The notes under the pieces are model-generated. The model searched no databases, was not told where the DNA came from, and worked only from the letters and a program-made list of their open reading frames with translations. Below, in pieces: positions 53,651 through 62,212 of a DNA stretch of 64,000 bases (the stretch's first letter is position 1; every line of letters starts with the position of its first letter). The translations under genes and the position numbers were made by a program. The stretch lies in contig NZ_NGKC01000007.1 of the NCBI RefSeq assembly GCF_003987655.1, positions 89,080-153,079 of the forward strand, written 5' to 3'. Origin of the DNA: Vagococcus acidifermentans (GTDB taxonomy: Bacteria; Bacillota; Bacilli; Lactobacillales; Vagococcaceae).

Positions 53651-56491
53651 TTAAACTTTCAAACTTTGGCCCATATAAATAGTATCAGAAGACAAACCAT
53701 TTAATGTTTTGATTTTTTGAGTGGTTGTGCCGTATTTTTTAGCCAGACCCCAAAGCGTGTCGCCGGAACTCACTTTGTGACTTCTGGATGCAACAACAGT
53801 GTTGCTGTTATTCCCGCTTCGTTTCACTGAGAGCTTCTGACCAACATAAATCAAGTCACTCTTCAAGCCGTTCCAGCTCTTCAAGTTGGCCACCGTCACA
53901 CCATATTTGGCTGCGATACCGTAAAGTGTGTCACCGCTCTTCACTGCATAAGAAGCTGCACTTGTGTTGCTTCCAGAGCTGGTATTACTGACGGTTACGA
54001 CGCTTTTGCCCTTGATTGACAAGCTTTGACCAACGTAAATCAAGTCACTCTTCAAACCGTTCCAGCTCTTCAAATTAGCCACCGTCACGCCATATCGGGA
54101 GGCGATGCCGGACAACGTGTCGCCACTTTTCACTTTGTAAGAGCCACTGGCTGTACTGCCGCTATTGCCGGAGCTGGTATTGCTGACAGTTACGACGCTT
54201 CTGCCCTTAATTGATAGGCTTTGACCGACATAAATCAAGTCACTCTTCAAACCGTTCCAGCTCTTCAAGTTGGCCACCGTCACGCCATATTTGGAGGCGA
54301 TGCCGTAAAGCGTGTCGCCGCTTTTCACTTTATAATTGCCACTTGTGTTGCCTGTATTAGCAGAACTTGTGTTGCTGGTTGATGAACTGCTGCTGCCACC
54401 TTTGATTGTCAGTGTTTGACCAACAAATATCAAGTCGCTCTTCAAGCCGTTCCAGCTCTTCAAATTAGCCACCGTCACGCCATATCGGGAGGCAATACCG
54501 GACAACGTGTCGCCGCTTTTCACCTTGTAAGAGCCACTGGCTGTACTGCCGCTATTGCCGGAGCTGGTACTGCCGGTCGAACCAGTGTTATTGTTGCCGC
54601 CCTTGATTGCCAGTGTTTGACCAACAAATATCAAGTCGCTCTTCAAGCCGTTCCAGCTCTTCAAGTTAGCCACCGTCACGCCATATCTAGAGGCGATGCC
54701 GTAAAGCGTGTCGCCGCTTTTCACCTTGTAAGAACCGCTGGCTGTGCTGCCGCTATTGCCGGAGCTGGTACTGCCGGTCGAACCAGTGTTATTGTTGCCG
54801 CCCTTGATTGTCAGTGTTTGACCAACAAATATCAAGTCGCTCTTCAAACCGTTCCAGCTCTTCAAGTTAGCCACCGTCACGCCGTATCTGGAGGCAATAC
54901 CAGATAACGTATCACCTCTTTTGACAGTATATGAACTGGTGTTTTTATCAACATTCGTCGTAGAGCCTGTACCAGTACCGATAAGCGAACCCGAATTATC
55001 AGTCGGCGGTGTCACAACACCTGTCGAAGGTGTGTCATATTGCGTCAAATTAAACTGCTGAATAATATTATTTAATTTAGTGCCGTAGTTAGGGTCAGTC
55101 GCATAGCGTCCGGTCAGCCACGCTGTTGCATCCCTGTATGAGTTAGTATTAGCCTTCCATGCCCCGGAGTAAAAATAATTGCCCGGAGAAAAAGAAGTTG
55201 TTTTCAATAAATTGGCATTGTCCTGAAACGACTCGCTGTAAGAAGGATATTTTCTGAAATCTGCGTTAATATACACATTCTTCCCATTAATCACTTCCCA
55301 CGTTTTCATTCTCACCGACTGCCCATTATAAGAACCTTTGATACCAAACAAGTTATAATTTGGCGCACTTGATAATGTGCTAGTGCCATAGCCGCTTTCA
55401 AGACAAGCTTGTGCAATCATGACTGAAGCATACAGCCCATTTCTAGCAGCTACCTGCTGAGCATGGGACGCTGCCACTGAAACAAAGTGAGCCGGTGACT
55501 GAATCGTCAGTGGGGCACTTCTCAGTACTGGAGCAGAAAACGTCCGCAGTGTCGGAGCCGCAGCTTTACTTTTCGTCTCAGCTGATTCAGAAGTCTTTGT
55601 TTCAGAAGTTTCTTTCGCTTTTTCTGAACTTGAACTAGCCGGTTCAGTGGTCTCTGATGTTGTCGTATCAACAGACTCTGTCGTTTCTTGGGAAGATTCC
55701 TCGGATGTGCCGGTCTGGGCGGTTTCCGTGGATTCAGATGTTTCCAAAACAGCCTCGCTAGATGTTGAGGTTTCTGTTGCTTCAAGCTCTTCGACCGTGG
55801 TTTCAGTTTCTTTGTCGCTAGATGTTTCCGTCGTTTCGCTTTCCGTTGACACAGTATCCGTATCAGTGGTCTCTGTTCCTGATACAGTTATTGTTTGCGA
55901 AATAGTTTGTTCGTTCGACGTCAGAGAAACAGTTTGAACTGCTTGAGTCACATCATTTAATGCTGCAGCAAGCTTGAAGCTGGCTGTTCCTTGGTAGTCA
56001 TTTGTTACATGGATTTCTAATTGCTTGCCGTCTTCACTCACGCTGACATGACCAATCACATCATGAGTGTCAGTTTCCAAGTCGACAGCTGCTTCCGTAT
56101 TTAAAAAGCGCAGATTGTCAGATGCAGTCAACGGAAAAACGGCCTTTGCAGTGGCTGTCAATGACAGCTGCACTTCCACGTCAAACTGATCCGTACCGGA
56201 TGGCACAGATTCTGGCAATTTTAGTGTATCAATCTGTAAGGCGTGAGCGTCTGCTTTCGTCTGCTGAGTTTCAGATGAATTCTGTAATTCCACCTCTGAT
56301 TGCGAATGCGTTGTCGGTTCGCTGGCTGTACTCAATTCTTCTCCTGCCGGCAATTCATCTGCATTCACTTTGACAGAAAAAATCGGCAATACAACAGAAG
56401 ACATCAGAAGAGAAACACTATATAAAGAAATTCGTTTTACGAAAGAAGAACTGGTTGATGACGGTTTGATTTTCGGTGTTTTTTCATTCAT
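53651..56491 (-). CDS. Secreted N-acetylglucosaminidase with seven LysM repeats (AtlA-type autolysin)
   Basis: A 946-residue wall hydrolase. The signal peptide covers residues 1-44 (basic start, hydrophobic core, VNA before DE). Residues 80-205 form a possible extracellular beta domain; 203-312 is almost only Thr, Ser and Glu. The GH73 glucosaminidase (about 332-482) has catalytic E365 in ACLESGYGTS and the NLFGIKG motif. From residue 521 seven LysM modules follow, the first six nearly identical; the last (SHKVSSGDTLWGLAKKYG) differs. It cuts peptidoglycan for daughter-cell separation, as enterococcal AtlA does. No LPXTG signal. AAGGAG lies 11 bases before the ATG. Confidence 0.93.
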   Translation of the reverse strand: MNEKTPKIKPSSTSSSFVKRISLYSVSLLMSSVVLPIFSVKVNADELPAGEELSTASEPTTHSQSEVELQNSSETQQTKADAHALQIDTLKLPESVPSGTDQFDVEVQLSLTATAKAVFPLTASDNLRFLNTEAAVDLETDTHDVIGHVSVSEDGKQLEIHVTNDYQGTASFKLAAALNDVTQAVQTVSLTSNEQTISQTITVSGTETTDTDTVSTESETTETSSDKETETTVEELEATETSTSSEAVLETSESTETAQTGTSEESSQETTESVDTTTSETTEPASSSSEKAKETSETKTSESAETKSKAAAPTLRTFSAPVLRSAPLTIQSPAHFVSVAASHAQQVAARNGLYASVMIAQACLESGYGTSTLSSAPNYNLFGIKGSYNGQSVRMKTWEVINGKNVYINADFRKYPSYSESFQDNANLLKTTSFSPGNYFYSGAWKANTNSYRDATAWLTGRYATDPNYGTKLNNIIQQFNLTQYDTPSTGVVTPPTDNSGSLIGTGTGSTTNVDKNTSSYTVKRGDTLSGIASRYGVTVANLKSWNGLKSDLIFVGQTLTIKGGNNNTGSTGSTSSGNSGSTASGSYKVKSGDTLYGIASRYGVTVANLKSWNGLKSDLIFVGQTLAIKGGNNNTGSTGSTSSGNSGSTASGSYKVKSGDTLSGIASRYGVTVANLKSWNGLKSDLIFVGQTLTIKGGSSSSSTSNTSSANTGNTSGNYKVKSGDTLYGIASKYGVTVANLKSWNGLKSDLIYVGQSLSIKGRSVVTVSNTSSGNSGSTASGSYKVKSGDTLSGIASRYGVTVANLKSWNGLKSDLIYVGQSLSIKGKSVVTVSNTSSGSNTSAASYAVKSGDTLYGIAAKYGVTVANLKSWNGLKSDLIYVGQKLSVKRSGNNSNTVVASRSHKVSSGDTLWGLAKKYGTTTQKIKTLNGLSSDTIYMGQSLKV
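53790..54931 (-). repeat. Tandem LysM coding repeats
   Basis: Six copies of about 180-200 bases. Units 1-3 have a period of 67 codons (201 bases), including an identical Gly/Ser/Asn/Thr linker (GGNNNTGSTGSTSSGNSG); units 4-6 have other linkers. The string VANLKSWNGLKSDLI is unchanged in all six. The near identity at DNA level points to recent duplication or gene conversion. Confidence 0.9.
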
Positions 56492-56776
56492 TTCGCAGTA
56501 TTCTCCTTGTCTATTTCAATAACTAGTTTATTTTGTCAGTTTATTCAATTTAACCATGTCAACACAATAATATCAAGGCATTATCTACCCCAACAATTAT
56601 TTGTAATCTAAAAGAAACATAGTAATATGACCTTAAACTGATCCCAATTCCAACGACTTAAAATCCCTCATACTTTAGCCCGATTTTCATCACAAGTCCT
56701 TGTGTATTGTTTTTTTTGCAGGTATATTAACCTTAAAGATAATACTTATTACTGTAGGGAAGTTTGGTGACAACAA
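56492..56776. other. Divergent intergenic region with a terminator-like hairpin
   Basis: 285 AT-rich bases with promoters for both flanking genes. On the plus strand CACAAGTCCTTGTG (56691-56704) and eight T (56710-56717) resemble a small terminator, placed just before the DUF1700 promoter. On the minus strand TTGATA, 17 bases and TTAAAT near 56545-56575 may start the autolysin gene. No coding sequence seen. Confidence 0.4.
56716..56743 (+). promoter_or_regulatory. Promoter of the DUF1700-DUF4097 pair
   Basis: TTGCAG (56716-56721), 16 bases, GATAAT (56738-56743). The -35 overlaps the end of a T-run. Confidence 0.5.
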
Positions 56777-57415
56777 ATGAACAAAGAACATTTTTTTATC
56801 GAACTTAAAATTCATTTGCGGCAACTGCCTGAAGAAGAGCTTCAAGCTGTTTTAGATAAATATGAAGCTATTTTTGCGGAAAAACAGGAACTCGGCATGA
56901 AGGAAGTCGAAATCACAAAAGATTTGCCTTCACCAAAAGAAATTGCCAAAGATATTTTAAAAGAATTAAATTTAGATTATCAACCAGCTAACGAAGCCCA
57001 TAACGGCTGGACGGAAATTTATGATGATGACATATTTTCAGATGCACGTCATTACCACGGAACTGACATCGATACGCGACCGCCTGATTCTGCGTTTGTC
57101 AGACTCATTCAAGTGATTGGGATTATTTTTTTGAATATTTTCTTGATGCTCTGGGTTATTTTCTGTTGGATTATGTTGTTATTCTGCGGATGGCTGACGA
57201 CAGGGTTGTTGCTATTTAGTCCTGCGCTTGGCATTTTTTCGGTAATAACAGCTTTAGGCAGCTTTGGCTTGTTCCAGTTATCTCTAAGCATTCTATTTTG
57301 CGGATTTGGATTAATCGGGATTCTCATCATGAATCCTGTCACAAAAGCGTCATATCAGTTGATTAAATCATACTTTAAATGGAACTTACGCGTATTGAGA
57401 GGAGACAGAATCTAA
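56777..57415 (+). CDS. DUF1700 family membrane protein
   Basis: A 212-residue protein. Residues 1-70 form the helical HAAS/DUF1700 start (FFIELKIHLRQLPEEELQAVLDKYEAIF, then LPSPKEIAKDILKEL), a domain that senses or binds partners in the cytoplasm. Four hydrophobic helices fill residues 108-195. Such proteins are usually encoded next to a PadR-type repressor and a DUF4097 protein and linked to envelope stress; the PadR gene is missing here. The ribosome binding site is the unusual GGTGA six bases before the ATG. The stop overlaps the next ATG (TAATG). Confidence 0.85.
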   Translation: MNKEHFFIELKIHLRQLPEEELQAVLDKYEAIFAEKQELGMKEVEITKDLPSPKEIAKDILKELNLDYQPANEAHNGWTEIYDDDIFSDARHYHGTDIDTRPPDSAFVRLIQVIGIIFLNIFLMLWVIFCWIMLLFCGWLTTGLLLFSPALGIFSVITALGSFGLFQLSLSILFCGFGLIGILIMNPVTKASYQLIKSYFKWNLRVLRGDRI

Positions 57416-58527
57416 TGAAACGACGAACACTTGTCATTTTAGGGACTGCAGTTCTCCTTATCTTAACTGGAGCTGTCGGCAGCGGATATTACTATTTTCA
57501 ATTAGAGAAGGAACGAGCAGCCAGAACTATTTATGAAACCTATCCGTCCGAAAAAGCAGATACGCTGAATCTGACTGTTGACGGCGCAGCTCATGTGGAT
57601 ATCAGGGTGTCCGATGATGATGACATTCATTTGACGCAAGAAGGAGCACTCGTTGAACAAAACGACTTCAAGAGGGAAGTTAAAACGAAAAATAATGAAA
57701 CAAACGTTAAAATCACATACAGTGAACCCGCTTCTCAAACAAAAAAATTCTTTCATAATTTCAATCAATTCACTGACGAAACAATTCAGTTGCGTGTCCC
57801 GAAATCCTATCAAAAAATCGCGGTCAAAGGAGCAAACGTCTCTGTTTCTCTGAACACTATAACAGCTAAATCCATCGATATAGATTCAGAAAACGGTTCT
57901 GCCAGTTTATTTGATATCACAGCAGATGAACTCAAGTTTGCCAGTCACTCTGGAGACATCCGCATCGATGATGTGTTTCTTGAAAAAGATGCGCTGCTCG
58001 AAACCCGTTCAGGCAGTATTAATGTTGAAGGATTTGTGTTTAATACCGCACAATTCGTATCAAGCTCGGGTTATCTGTCGCTTTATGAATTAAAAACACA
58101 AGCGGCAACAGATGATAAAAAAGCGGCAGAGCAGATTACTATCAAAACAAGCTCGGGAGATATGTCGCTTGATACTGTTCAAGCAAACACACTTATTGAA
58201 AACGGCAGCGGTGAAATCGACATCAGGAATATTAAAGGAAAGCTGACTGCTAAAAATGATCATGGGGGCATCTCTATTGAGTCTGCTCAATTAACCGCTG
58301 ATGCCTCACTGACAACAAAAAATGGGGACATTTATATCAGCCTTAGTGAAGACGGTTGGAAAAAATCACAATTCAGCGGTGAAACAAAGCTTGGAGACAT
58401 CTATTTAGACGATGAGCCTCAGCGAAATCCTTACAAGAAGAGCGCTAGCGGCCCCAGCATATCGGCCACATCAAATACCGGCGACATCACCCTTTACACA
58501 TATCGTTTTGAAGACTACGAAGATTAA
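57415..58527 (+). CDS. DUF4097 family membrane-anchored protein
   Basis: A 370-residue protein with one N-terminal membrane helix (residues about 6-25) and an outside part made of repeated short beta strands (SIDIDSENGSASLFDI, GDIRIDDVF, GSINVEGF, GDMSLDTVQ, GEIDIRNIKG, GDIYISL, GDIYLDD). That is the beta-helix pattern of DUF4097, as in LiaG-type proteins of envelope stress operons. Start at 57415 is supported by AGGAGA and overlap with the upstream stop. It acts presumably together with the DUF1700 protein; function not known. Confidence 0.85.
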   Translation: MKRRTLVILGTAVLLILTGAVGSGYYYFQLEKERAARTIYETYPSEKADTLNLTVDGAAHVDIRVSDDDDIHLTQEGALVEQNDFKREVKTKNNETNVKITYSEPASQTKKFFHNFNQFTDETIQLRVPKSYQKIAVKGANVSVSLNTITAKSIDIDSENGSASLFDITADELKFASHSGDIRIDDVFLEKDALLETRSGSINVEGFVFNTAQFVSSSGYLSLYELKTQAATDDKKAAEQITIKTSSGDMSLDTVQANTLIENGSGEIDIRNIKGKLTAKNDHGGISIESAQLTADASLTTKNGDIYISLSEDGWKKSQFSGETKLGDIYLDDEPQRNPYKKSASGPSISATSNTGDITLYTYRFEDYED

Positions 58528-58538
58528 CCATTTCATGT

Positions 58539-58574
58539 TATAATTTGGAAGAACTCTTGTTTAGAGAGTTCTTC
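58539..58574 (+). terminator. Hairpin (and -10-like element) between DUF4097 and PAP2 genes
   Basis: GAAGAACTC/GAGTTCTTC (58548-58556, 58566-58574), followed by TTACTTTTTC, a moderate terminator. Just before it TGTTATAAT (58536-58544) is a perfect extended -10, so the hairpin may instead be the 5' end of the PAP2-mnmLM transcript. Confidence 0.5.
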
Positions 58575-58596
58575 TTACTTTTTCAGGAGGATACAA

Positions 58597-59253
58597 ATGG
58601 TTAAAAACAAATTATATTGGCAGTATGCCGCAAGCATCTGTCTGCTCTTTTTTGCTTTCATCGCCTATTTTGTTAAAGCAAACCCGGCTATACTGTCTGC
58701 TCTGGACCAACCGGTCAGCCAATTGATTCGCAGCAATATGTCAGTACCAGTGACGCAGTTTTTTCTATACATCACCAAATTTGGCAATACTGTGACTATT
58801 GGTATCTTAACCGCATTGACTGTCGCTATTTGCTACAAAAATCGGGCAGTCATTGAAGCGGTATGGGTTCTGATTAATTCTGCCTTAATCGCCGGTGCCG
58901 GCAATTACCTGATTAAACTCTTTTTCAACAGACCCAGACCAGAGCTCAGCCATCTGGTTCATGCACCCAACAGCAGTTTTCCAAGCGGACACGCAATGGG
59001 CAGTGTTTTATTTTACGGCACACTGATATTTTTGTTGCCGAAATTTATCAGCAATAACTCGCTGCGACGTGTTCTGCAATTAATTTTAGGTATGCTGATC
59101 GGTTTAATCAGCCTCAGTCGCATTTACTTGGGCGTACATTTCCCCACAGATATTCTCGGAGGTCTTCTCCTGGGATCAAGTTGGCTGCTGGCTACGTATC
59201 CAATTTATAAAAAACAAGCATTCATAAACCGATTTAAAGGACATCAAAAATGA
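58597..59253 (+). CDS. PAP2-family membrane phosphatase
   Basis: A 218-residue integral membrane enzyme with six predicted helices and the three PAP2 motifs: KLFFNRPRP, PSGH (SSFPSGHAMGS) and SRIYLGVHFPTD. Likely substrates are undecaprenyl pyrophosphate or phosphatidylglycerol phosphate, on the outer face of the membrane; the sequence does not decide. The ribosome binding site is AGGAGG. Its stop overlaps the mnmL start (ATGA), coupling an envelope enzyme to tRNA modification genes. Confidence 0.92.
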   Translation: MVKNKLYWQYAASICLLFFAFIAYFVKANPAILSALDQPVSQLIRSNMSVPVTQFFLYITKFGNTVTIGILTALTVAICYKNRAVIEAVWVLINSALIAGAGNYLIKLFFNRPRPELSHLVHAPNSSFPSGHAMGSVLFYGTLIFLLPKFISNNSLRRVLQLILGMLIGLISLSRIYLGVHFPTDILGGLLLGSSWLLATYPIYKKQAFINRFKGHQK

Positions 59254-60197
59254 CATTATTAAAAGAAAAACACAGCAAGCGTTACTATACATGGAATGAG
59301 GCATTACAAAAAAATTTCGGTGCCAAGTTATCCAAAATACCAATTGACGGCGGATTTGACTGTCCGAATCGGGATGGCACTGTTGCTGTCGGAGGCTGTA
59401 CATTTTGCAGTGTTTCCGGATCGGGAGATACTATCATCGCCCCATCAGCTCCTCTGCCAGTCCAATTTCAAAAACAAGTCCAAAAAATGCATCAAAAATG
59501 GCCTAATGCAAAAAAATATCTAGTCTATTTTCAAAATTTTACCAACACCCATGCCCCGGTTGACGTCATTCGACACCGATTTGAACAAGTATTGAATGAA
59601 CCAGGTGTTGTTGGTCTGTCAGTCGGAACCCGACCGGACTGTCTGCCCGACGAGGTGGTGGATTATCTCGCCGAACTCAATCAGCGTTTTTACCTTTGGG
59701 TGGAACTGGGCCTGCAGACAACATTCGAAGAAACAAGTGATTTAATCAACCGTGCGCACGATTACTACACCTATTTAGAAGGGGTCGACAAATTACGCCG
59801 CCATAATATTAATGTCTGCACACATTTAATCAATGGTTTGCCTGGAGAAACGGCTGACATGATGCTCGAAAATGTTCGGCGAGTTGTTTTGGATTCTGAT
59901 ATCCAGGGCATCAAACTGCATCTGCTGCATCTGATGGAGCACACGCAAATGGTGAAAGATTACATGAATGGCAAACTAAAACTGCTCAGCCAAGACGATT
60001 ATGTTTCTATTGTATGCAATCAGCTGGAAATCCTGCCACCCGAAATAATCATTCACCGGCTGACAGGAGATGCACCACGCGAAACAATCATTGGTCCTAT
60101 GTGGAGCCTGAATAAATGGGAAGTGCTGAATCAAATAGACAAAGAACTCGCAAAAAGAAATACTTATCAAGGAATTTTCAACGCGCGAAATGCCTGA
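59250..60197 (+). CDS. mnmL: Radical SAM tRNA modification enzyme MnmL (YtqA)
   Basis: A 315-residue radical SAM protein of the YtqA group. The iron-sulfur cysteines are C38, C50 and C53 in CPNRDGTVAVGGCTFC, a spacing specific to this family. GLSVGTRPDCL and ELGLQTTFEETSDLINR are further family segments. In Bacillus subtilis and Streptococcus mutans the enzyme is needed for converting cmnm5s2U to nm5s2U at the wobble base of tRNAs for split codon boxes. mnmM follows after 17 bases, as expected for this pathway. Confidence 0.9.
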   Translation: MTLLKEKHSKRYYTWNEALQKNFGAKLSKIPIDGGFDCPNRDGTVAVGGCTFCSVSGSGDTIIAPSAPLPVQFQKQVQKMHQKWPNAKKYLVYFQNFTNTHAPVDVIRHRFEQVLNEPGVVGLSVGTRPDCLPDEVVDYLAELNQRFYLWVELGLQTTFEETSDLINRAHDYYTYLEGVDKLRRHNINVCTHLINGLPGETADMMLENVRRVVLDSDIQGIKLHLLHLMEHTQMVKDYMNGKLKLLSQDDYVSIVCNQLEILPPEIIIHRLTGDAPRETIIGPMWSLNKWEVLNQIDKELAKRNTYQGIFNARNA

Positions 60198-60214
60198 TAG
60201 TGAAAGGAGAAAAC

Positions 60215-60793
60215 ATGCTGCGAACTGCTTTACAATATAGTCATCAATTACTTTCCGACTGCATAAACACCGGTGATTATGTGATTGACGCAACCATCGG
60301 CAATGGCAATGACACATTGTTTCTTGCTGAATTAGTCGGAGAGACAGGAAAAGTATACGGATTCGACATCCAACAAACGGCTGTCGATAAAACTGAAAAA
60401 AGATTACAACAAAACAACATGATACAACAAACCAGTCTGTCGCTGCTCAGTCATGAACACGTTGACCAAGTGATTCAACCTAAAACAGTAATTTCAGCAG
60501 CTGTGTTTAATTTAGGTTATTTGCCAAGAGGTGATAAATCAGTCACGACAAAACCGCAAACAACCATTACAGCTATTAAAAAAATATTGCCTCTTTTAAA
60601 ATCAGGCGGCCGCATCGTGTTAGTTGTCTATGATGGTCATGCTGAAGGCAAGGTCGAAAAAGACGCACTGCTTTCTTTTGTTCGTCAGCTACCCCAAGAA
60701 GACTTTTCAGTACTTTACTATGCGTTTTTAAATCAACGGAATCATCCGCCGTCTGTTATCGCCATTGAAAAAAAGCCATCTCCCGTTGTATAA
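60215..60793 (+). CDS. mnmM: tRNA 5-aminomethyl-2-thiouridine methyltransferase MnmM (YtqB)
   Basis: A 192-residue SAM-dependent methylase of the YtqB group. The SAM loop is VIDATIGNGNDTLFLA; the catalytic region is FNLGYLPRGDK, and the VVYDGHAEG segment follows. It methylates nm5s2U to mnm5s2U, the last step after MnmL. The ATG at 60215 has AAAGGAG in front; longer frames upstream overlap mnmL and are not supported. Its final codons are part of the metK terminator. Confidence 0.9.
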   Translation: MLRTALQYSHQLLSDCINTGDYVIDATIGNGNDTLFLAELVGETGKVYGFDIQQTAVDKTEKRLQQNNMIQQTSLSLLSHEHVDQVIQPKTVISAAVFNLGYLPRGDKSVTTKPQTTITAIKKILPLLKSGGRIVLVVYDGHAEGKVEKDALLSFVRQLPQEDFSVLYYAFLNQRNHPPSVIAIEKKPSPVV

Positions 60794-60806
60794 ACGTGAG
60801 ATGGCT
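60768..60806 (-). terminator. Terminator of metK
   Basis: AGCCATCTC/GAGATGGCT (60774-60782, 60798-60806), one mismatch, then four inner pairs; seven U on the minus strand. It also folds at the end of mnmM on the other strand. Confidence 0.85.
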
Positions 60807-60812
60807 CTTCAA

Positions 60813-62009
60813 TTAGTCGATCAAACTTTTTCTAAGTACATCTGCTTTATCTGTTTTTTCCCAAGTAAACTCGTCATCTTCTCTGCCGAAATGGCCATAC
60901 GTTGCCGTTTTTCTGAAAACCGGACGTCTCAAATCCAGCATCTCGATAATTCCCGACGGACGCAAATCGAAATGTTCACGAATGGCTCCAACAAGTTTGT
61001 CTTCAGATACCTTTCCGGTTCCAAACGTTTCAACGGCAATAGAAACCGGTTGTGCCACTCCTATAGCGTAGGCTAATTGAACTTCGCACTTCTCAGCTAA
61101 GCCGGCAGCAACAATATTCTTGGCAATATAACGGGCAGCATAACTAGCCGACCGATCTACCTTTGTTGCATCTTTGCCTGAAAAAGCACCGCCGCCATGT
61201 CTCGCATACCCGCCGTATGTATCAACAATTATCTTTCTCCCTGTCAAACCGGCATCGCCTTGCGGACCGCCAATCACAAACCGGCCCGTCGGGTTGATAT
61301 AATAAGTAGTCTCATCATCCAATAATTCGGCAGGGACGACAGCTCTGATCACTTTATCCATAATATCCTGTTTCAACTGTTCAAGGCTGATTGTTTCATC
61401 GTGCTGCGCACTTATTACAATGGAATCAATTCTAAAAGGTTTATCATTTTCGTCATACTCCACCGTTACCTGTGCTTTAGCATCCGGTCTTAAATACGAT
61501 ACTTCACGCGATTTTCTTATTTCAGCAAGTCTTTCGGTCAGCTTATGGCTGAGTGATATCGGCAAAGGCATCAATTCAGGTGTTTCATTGATTGCAAAAC
61601 CAAACATCAGTCCCTGATCGCCAGCCCCAATGTCATCTGCAAAAGAGGTGTCCGCATCTTTTGCTTTCAGTTCCAGCGATTCATCGACTCCTTGAGCAAT
61701 ATCTGGTGACTGCTCATCAATCGCAACCATGACACCGCATGTATCGCCATCAAACCCGTATTTGGCACGTGTGTAGCCTATCTCCTTGATCGTATTTCTG
61801 ACAATTTTTTGAATGTCAACATACGCAGTAGTTGTAATTTCACCAAAGACAAGGACGAGCCCGGTTGTCACAGCTGTTTCACAAGCCACCCGAGCCATTG
61901 GATCCTGCATTAAGATAGCATCTAAAATGGCATCGCTGATTTGGTCAGCAATCTTATCCGGATGCCCTTCAGATACTGATTCAGATGTAAATAATTTTTT
62001 TTCTTTCAA
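60813..62009 (-). CDS. metK: S-adenosylmethionine synthetase
   Basis: A 398-residue enzyme making SAM from methionine and ATP. Motifs: [48 protein letters not shown] and [17 protein letters not shown]. Two starts are possible. An ATG at 62015 is only two bases from the AGGGGG ribosome binding site; a TTG at 62009 is eight bases away and leaves six residues before FTSES, as in relatives, so I prefer it. The leader is an SMK-box riboswitch, hence SAM would shut off translation. Confidence 0.95.
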   Translation of the reverse strand: MKEKKLFTSESVSEGHPDKIADQISDAILDAILMQDPMARVACETAVTTGLVLVFGEITTTAYVDIQKIVRNTIKEIGYTRAKYGFDGDTCGVMVAIDEQSPDIAQGVDESLELKAKDADTSFADDIGAGDQGLMFGFAINETPELMPLPISLSHKLTERLAEIRKSREVSYLRPDAKAQVTVEYDENDKPFRIDSIVISAQHDETISLEQLKQDIMDKVIRAVVPAELLDDETTYYINPTGRFVIGGPQGDAGLTGRKIIVDTYGGYARHGGGAFSGKDATKVDRSASYAARYIAKNIVAAGLAEKCEVQLAYAIGVAQPVSIAVETFGTGKVSEDKLVGAIREHFDLRPSGIIEMLDLRRPVFRKTATYGHFGREDDEFTWEKTDKADVLRKSLID

Positions 62010-62012
62010 TTT

Positions 62013-62082
62013 CATTCCCCCTAATTTTTTTTCGGTTACAAGGAATCTTTATTGTTTCATCAATAAATCCTATCGGGAATCT
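62013..62082 (-). promoter_or_regulatory. SMK box (SAM-III) riboswitch of metK
   Basis: The leader carries all parts of the SMK box: TTCCCGATAGGAT, a seven-pair helix TTTATTG/CAATAAA, CCTTGTAACCGAAA, then the ribosome binding site AGGGGGAAT. By known mechanism SAM stabilises pairing between TTCCC (anti-site) and GGGGG, hiding the ribosome binding site. It matches the Enterococcus faecalis motif in every conserved segment. This riboswitch class is limited to Lactobacillales. Confidence 0.93.
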
Positions 62083-62094
62083 TGCAACATTGCT

Positions 62095-62103
62095 AGTATA
62101 ACA
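62095..62103 (-). promoter_or_regulatory. Extended -10 promoter of metK
   Basis: TGTTATACT on the minus strand, about 12 bases before the riboswitch. The -35 is unclear in a T-rich tract. Confidence 0.5.
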
Positions 62104-62151
62104 GAAATAACCAAAAAAAACTTATTTATTGCAAAATAAATTCATAACTTG

Positions 62152-62180
62152 TTGACGAATTGATATTCTTACAATAACAT
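62152..62180 (+). promoter_or_regulatory. Promoter of the 62213 gene
   Basis: TTGACG (62152-62157), 17 bases, TAACAT (62175-62180); TACAAT at 62170-62175 is an alternative -10. Confidence 0.45.
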
Positions 62181-62212
62181 ATAAGTACTAAACATAAATG
62201 AGGTTGGATGAA

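Noticed and set aside
53790..54931. Regularly spaced repeats that might be a CRISPR array
   Set aside because: The repeats are about 200 bases long, in frame and encode LysM modules; there are no short repeats with unique spacers and no cas genes.
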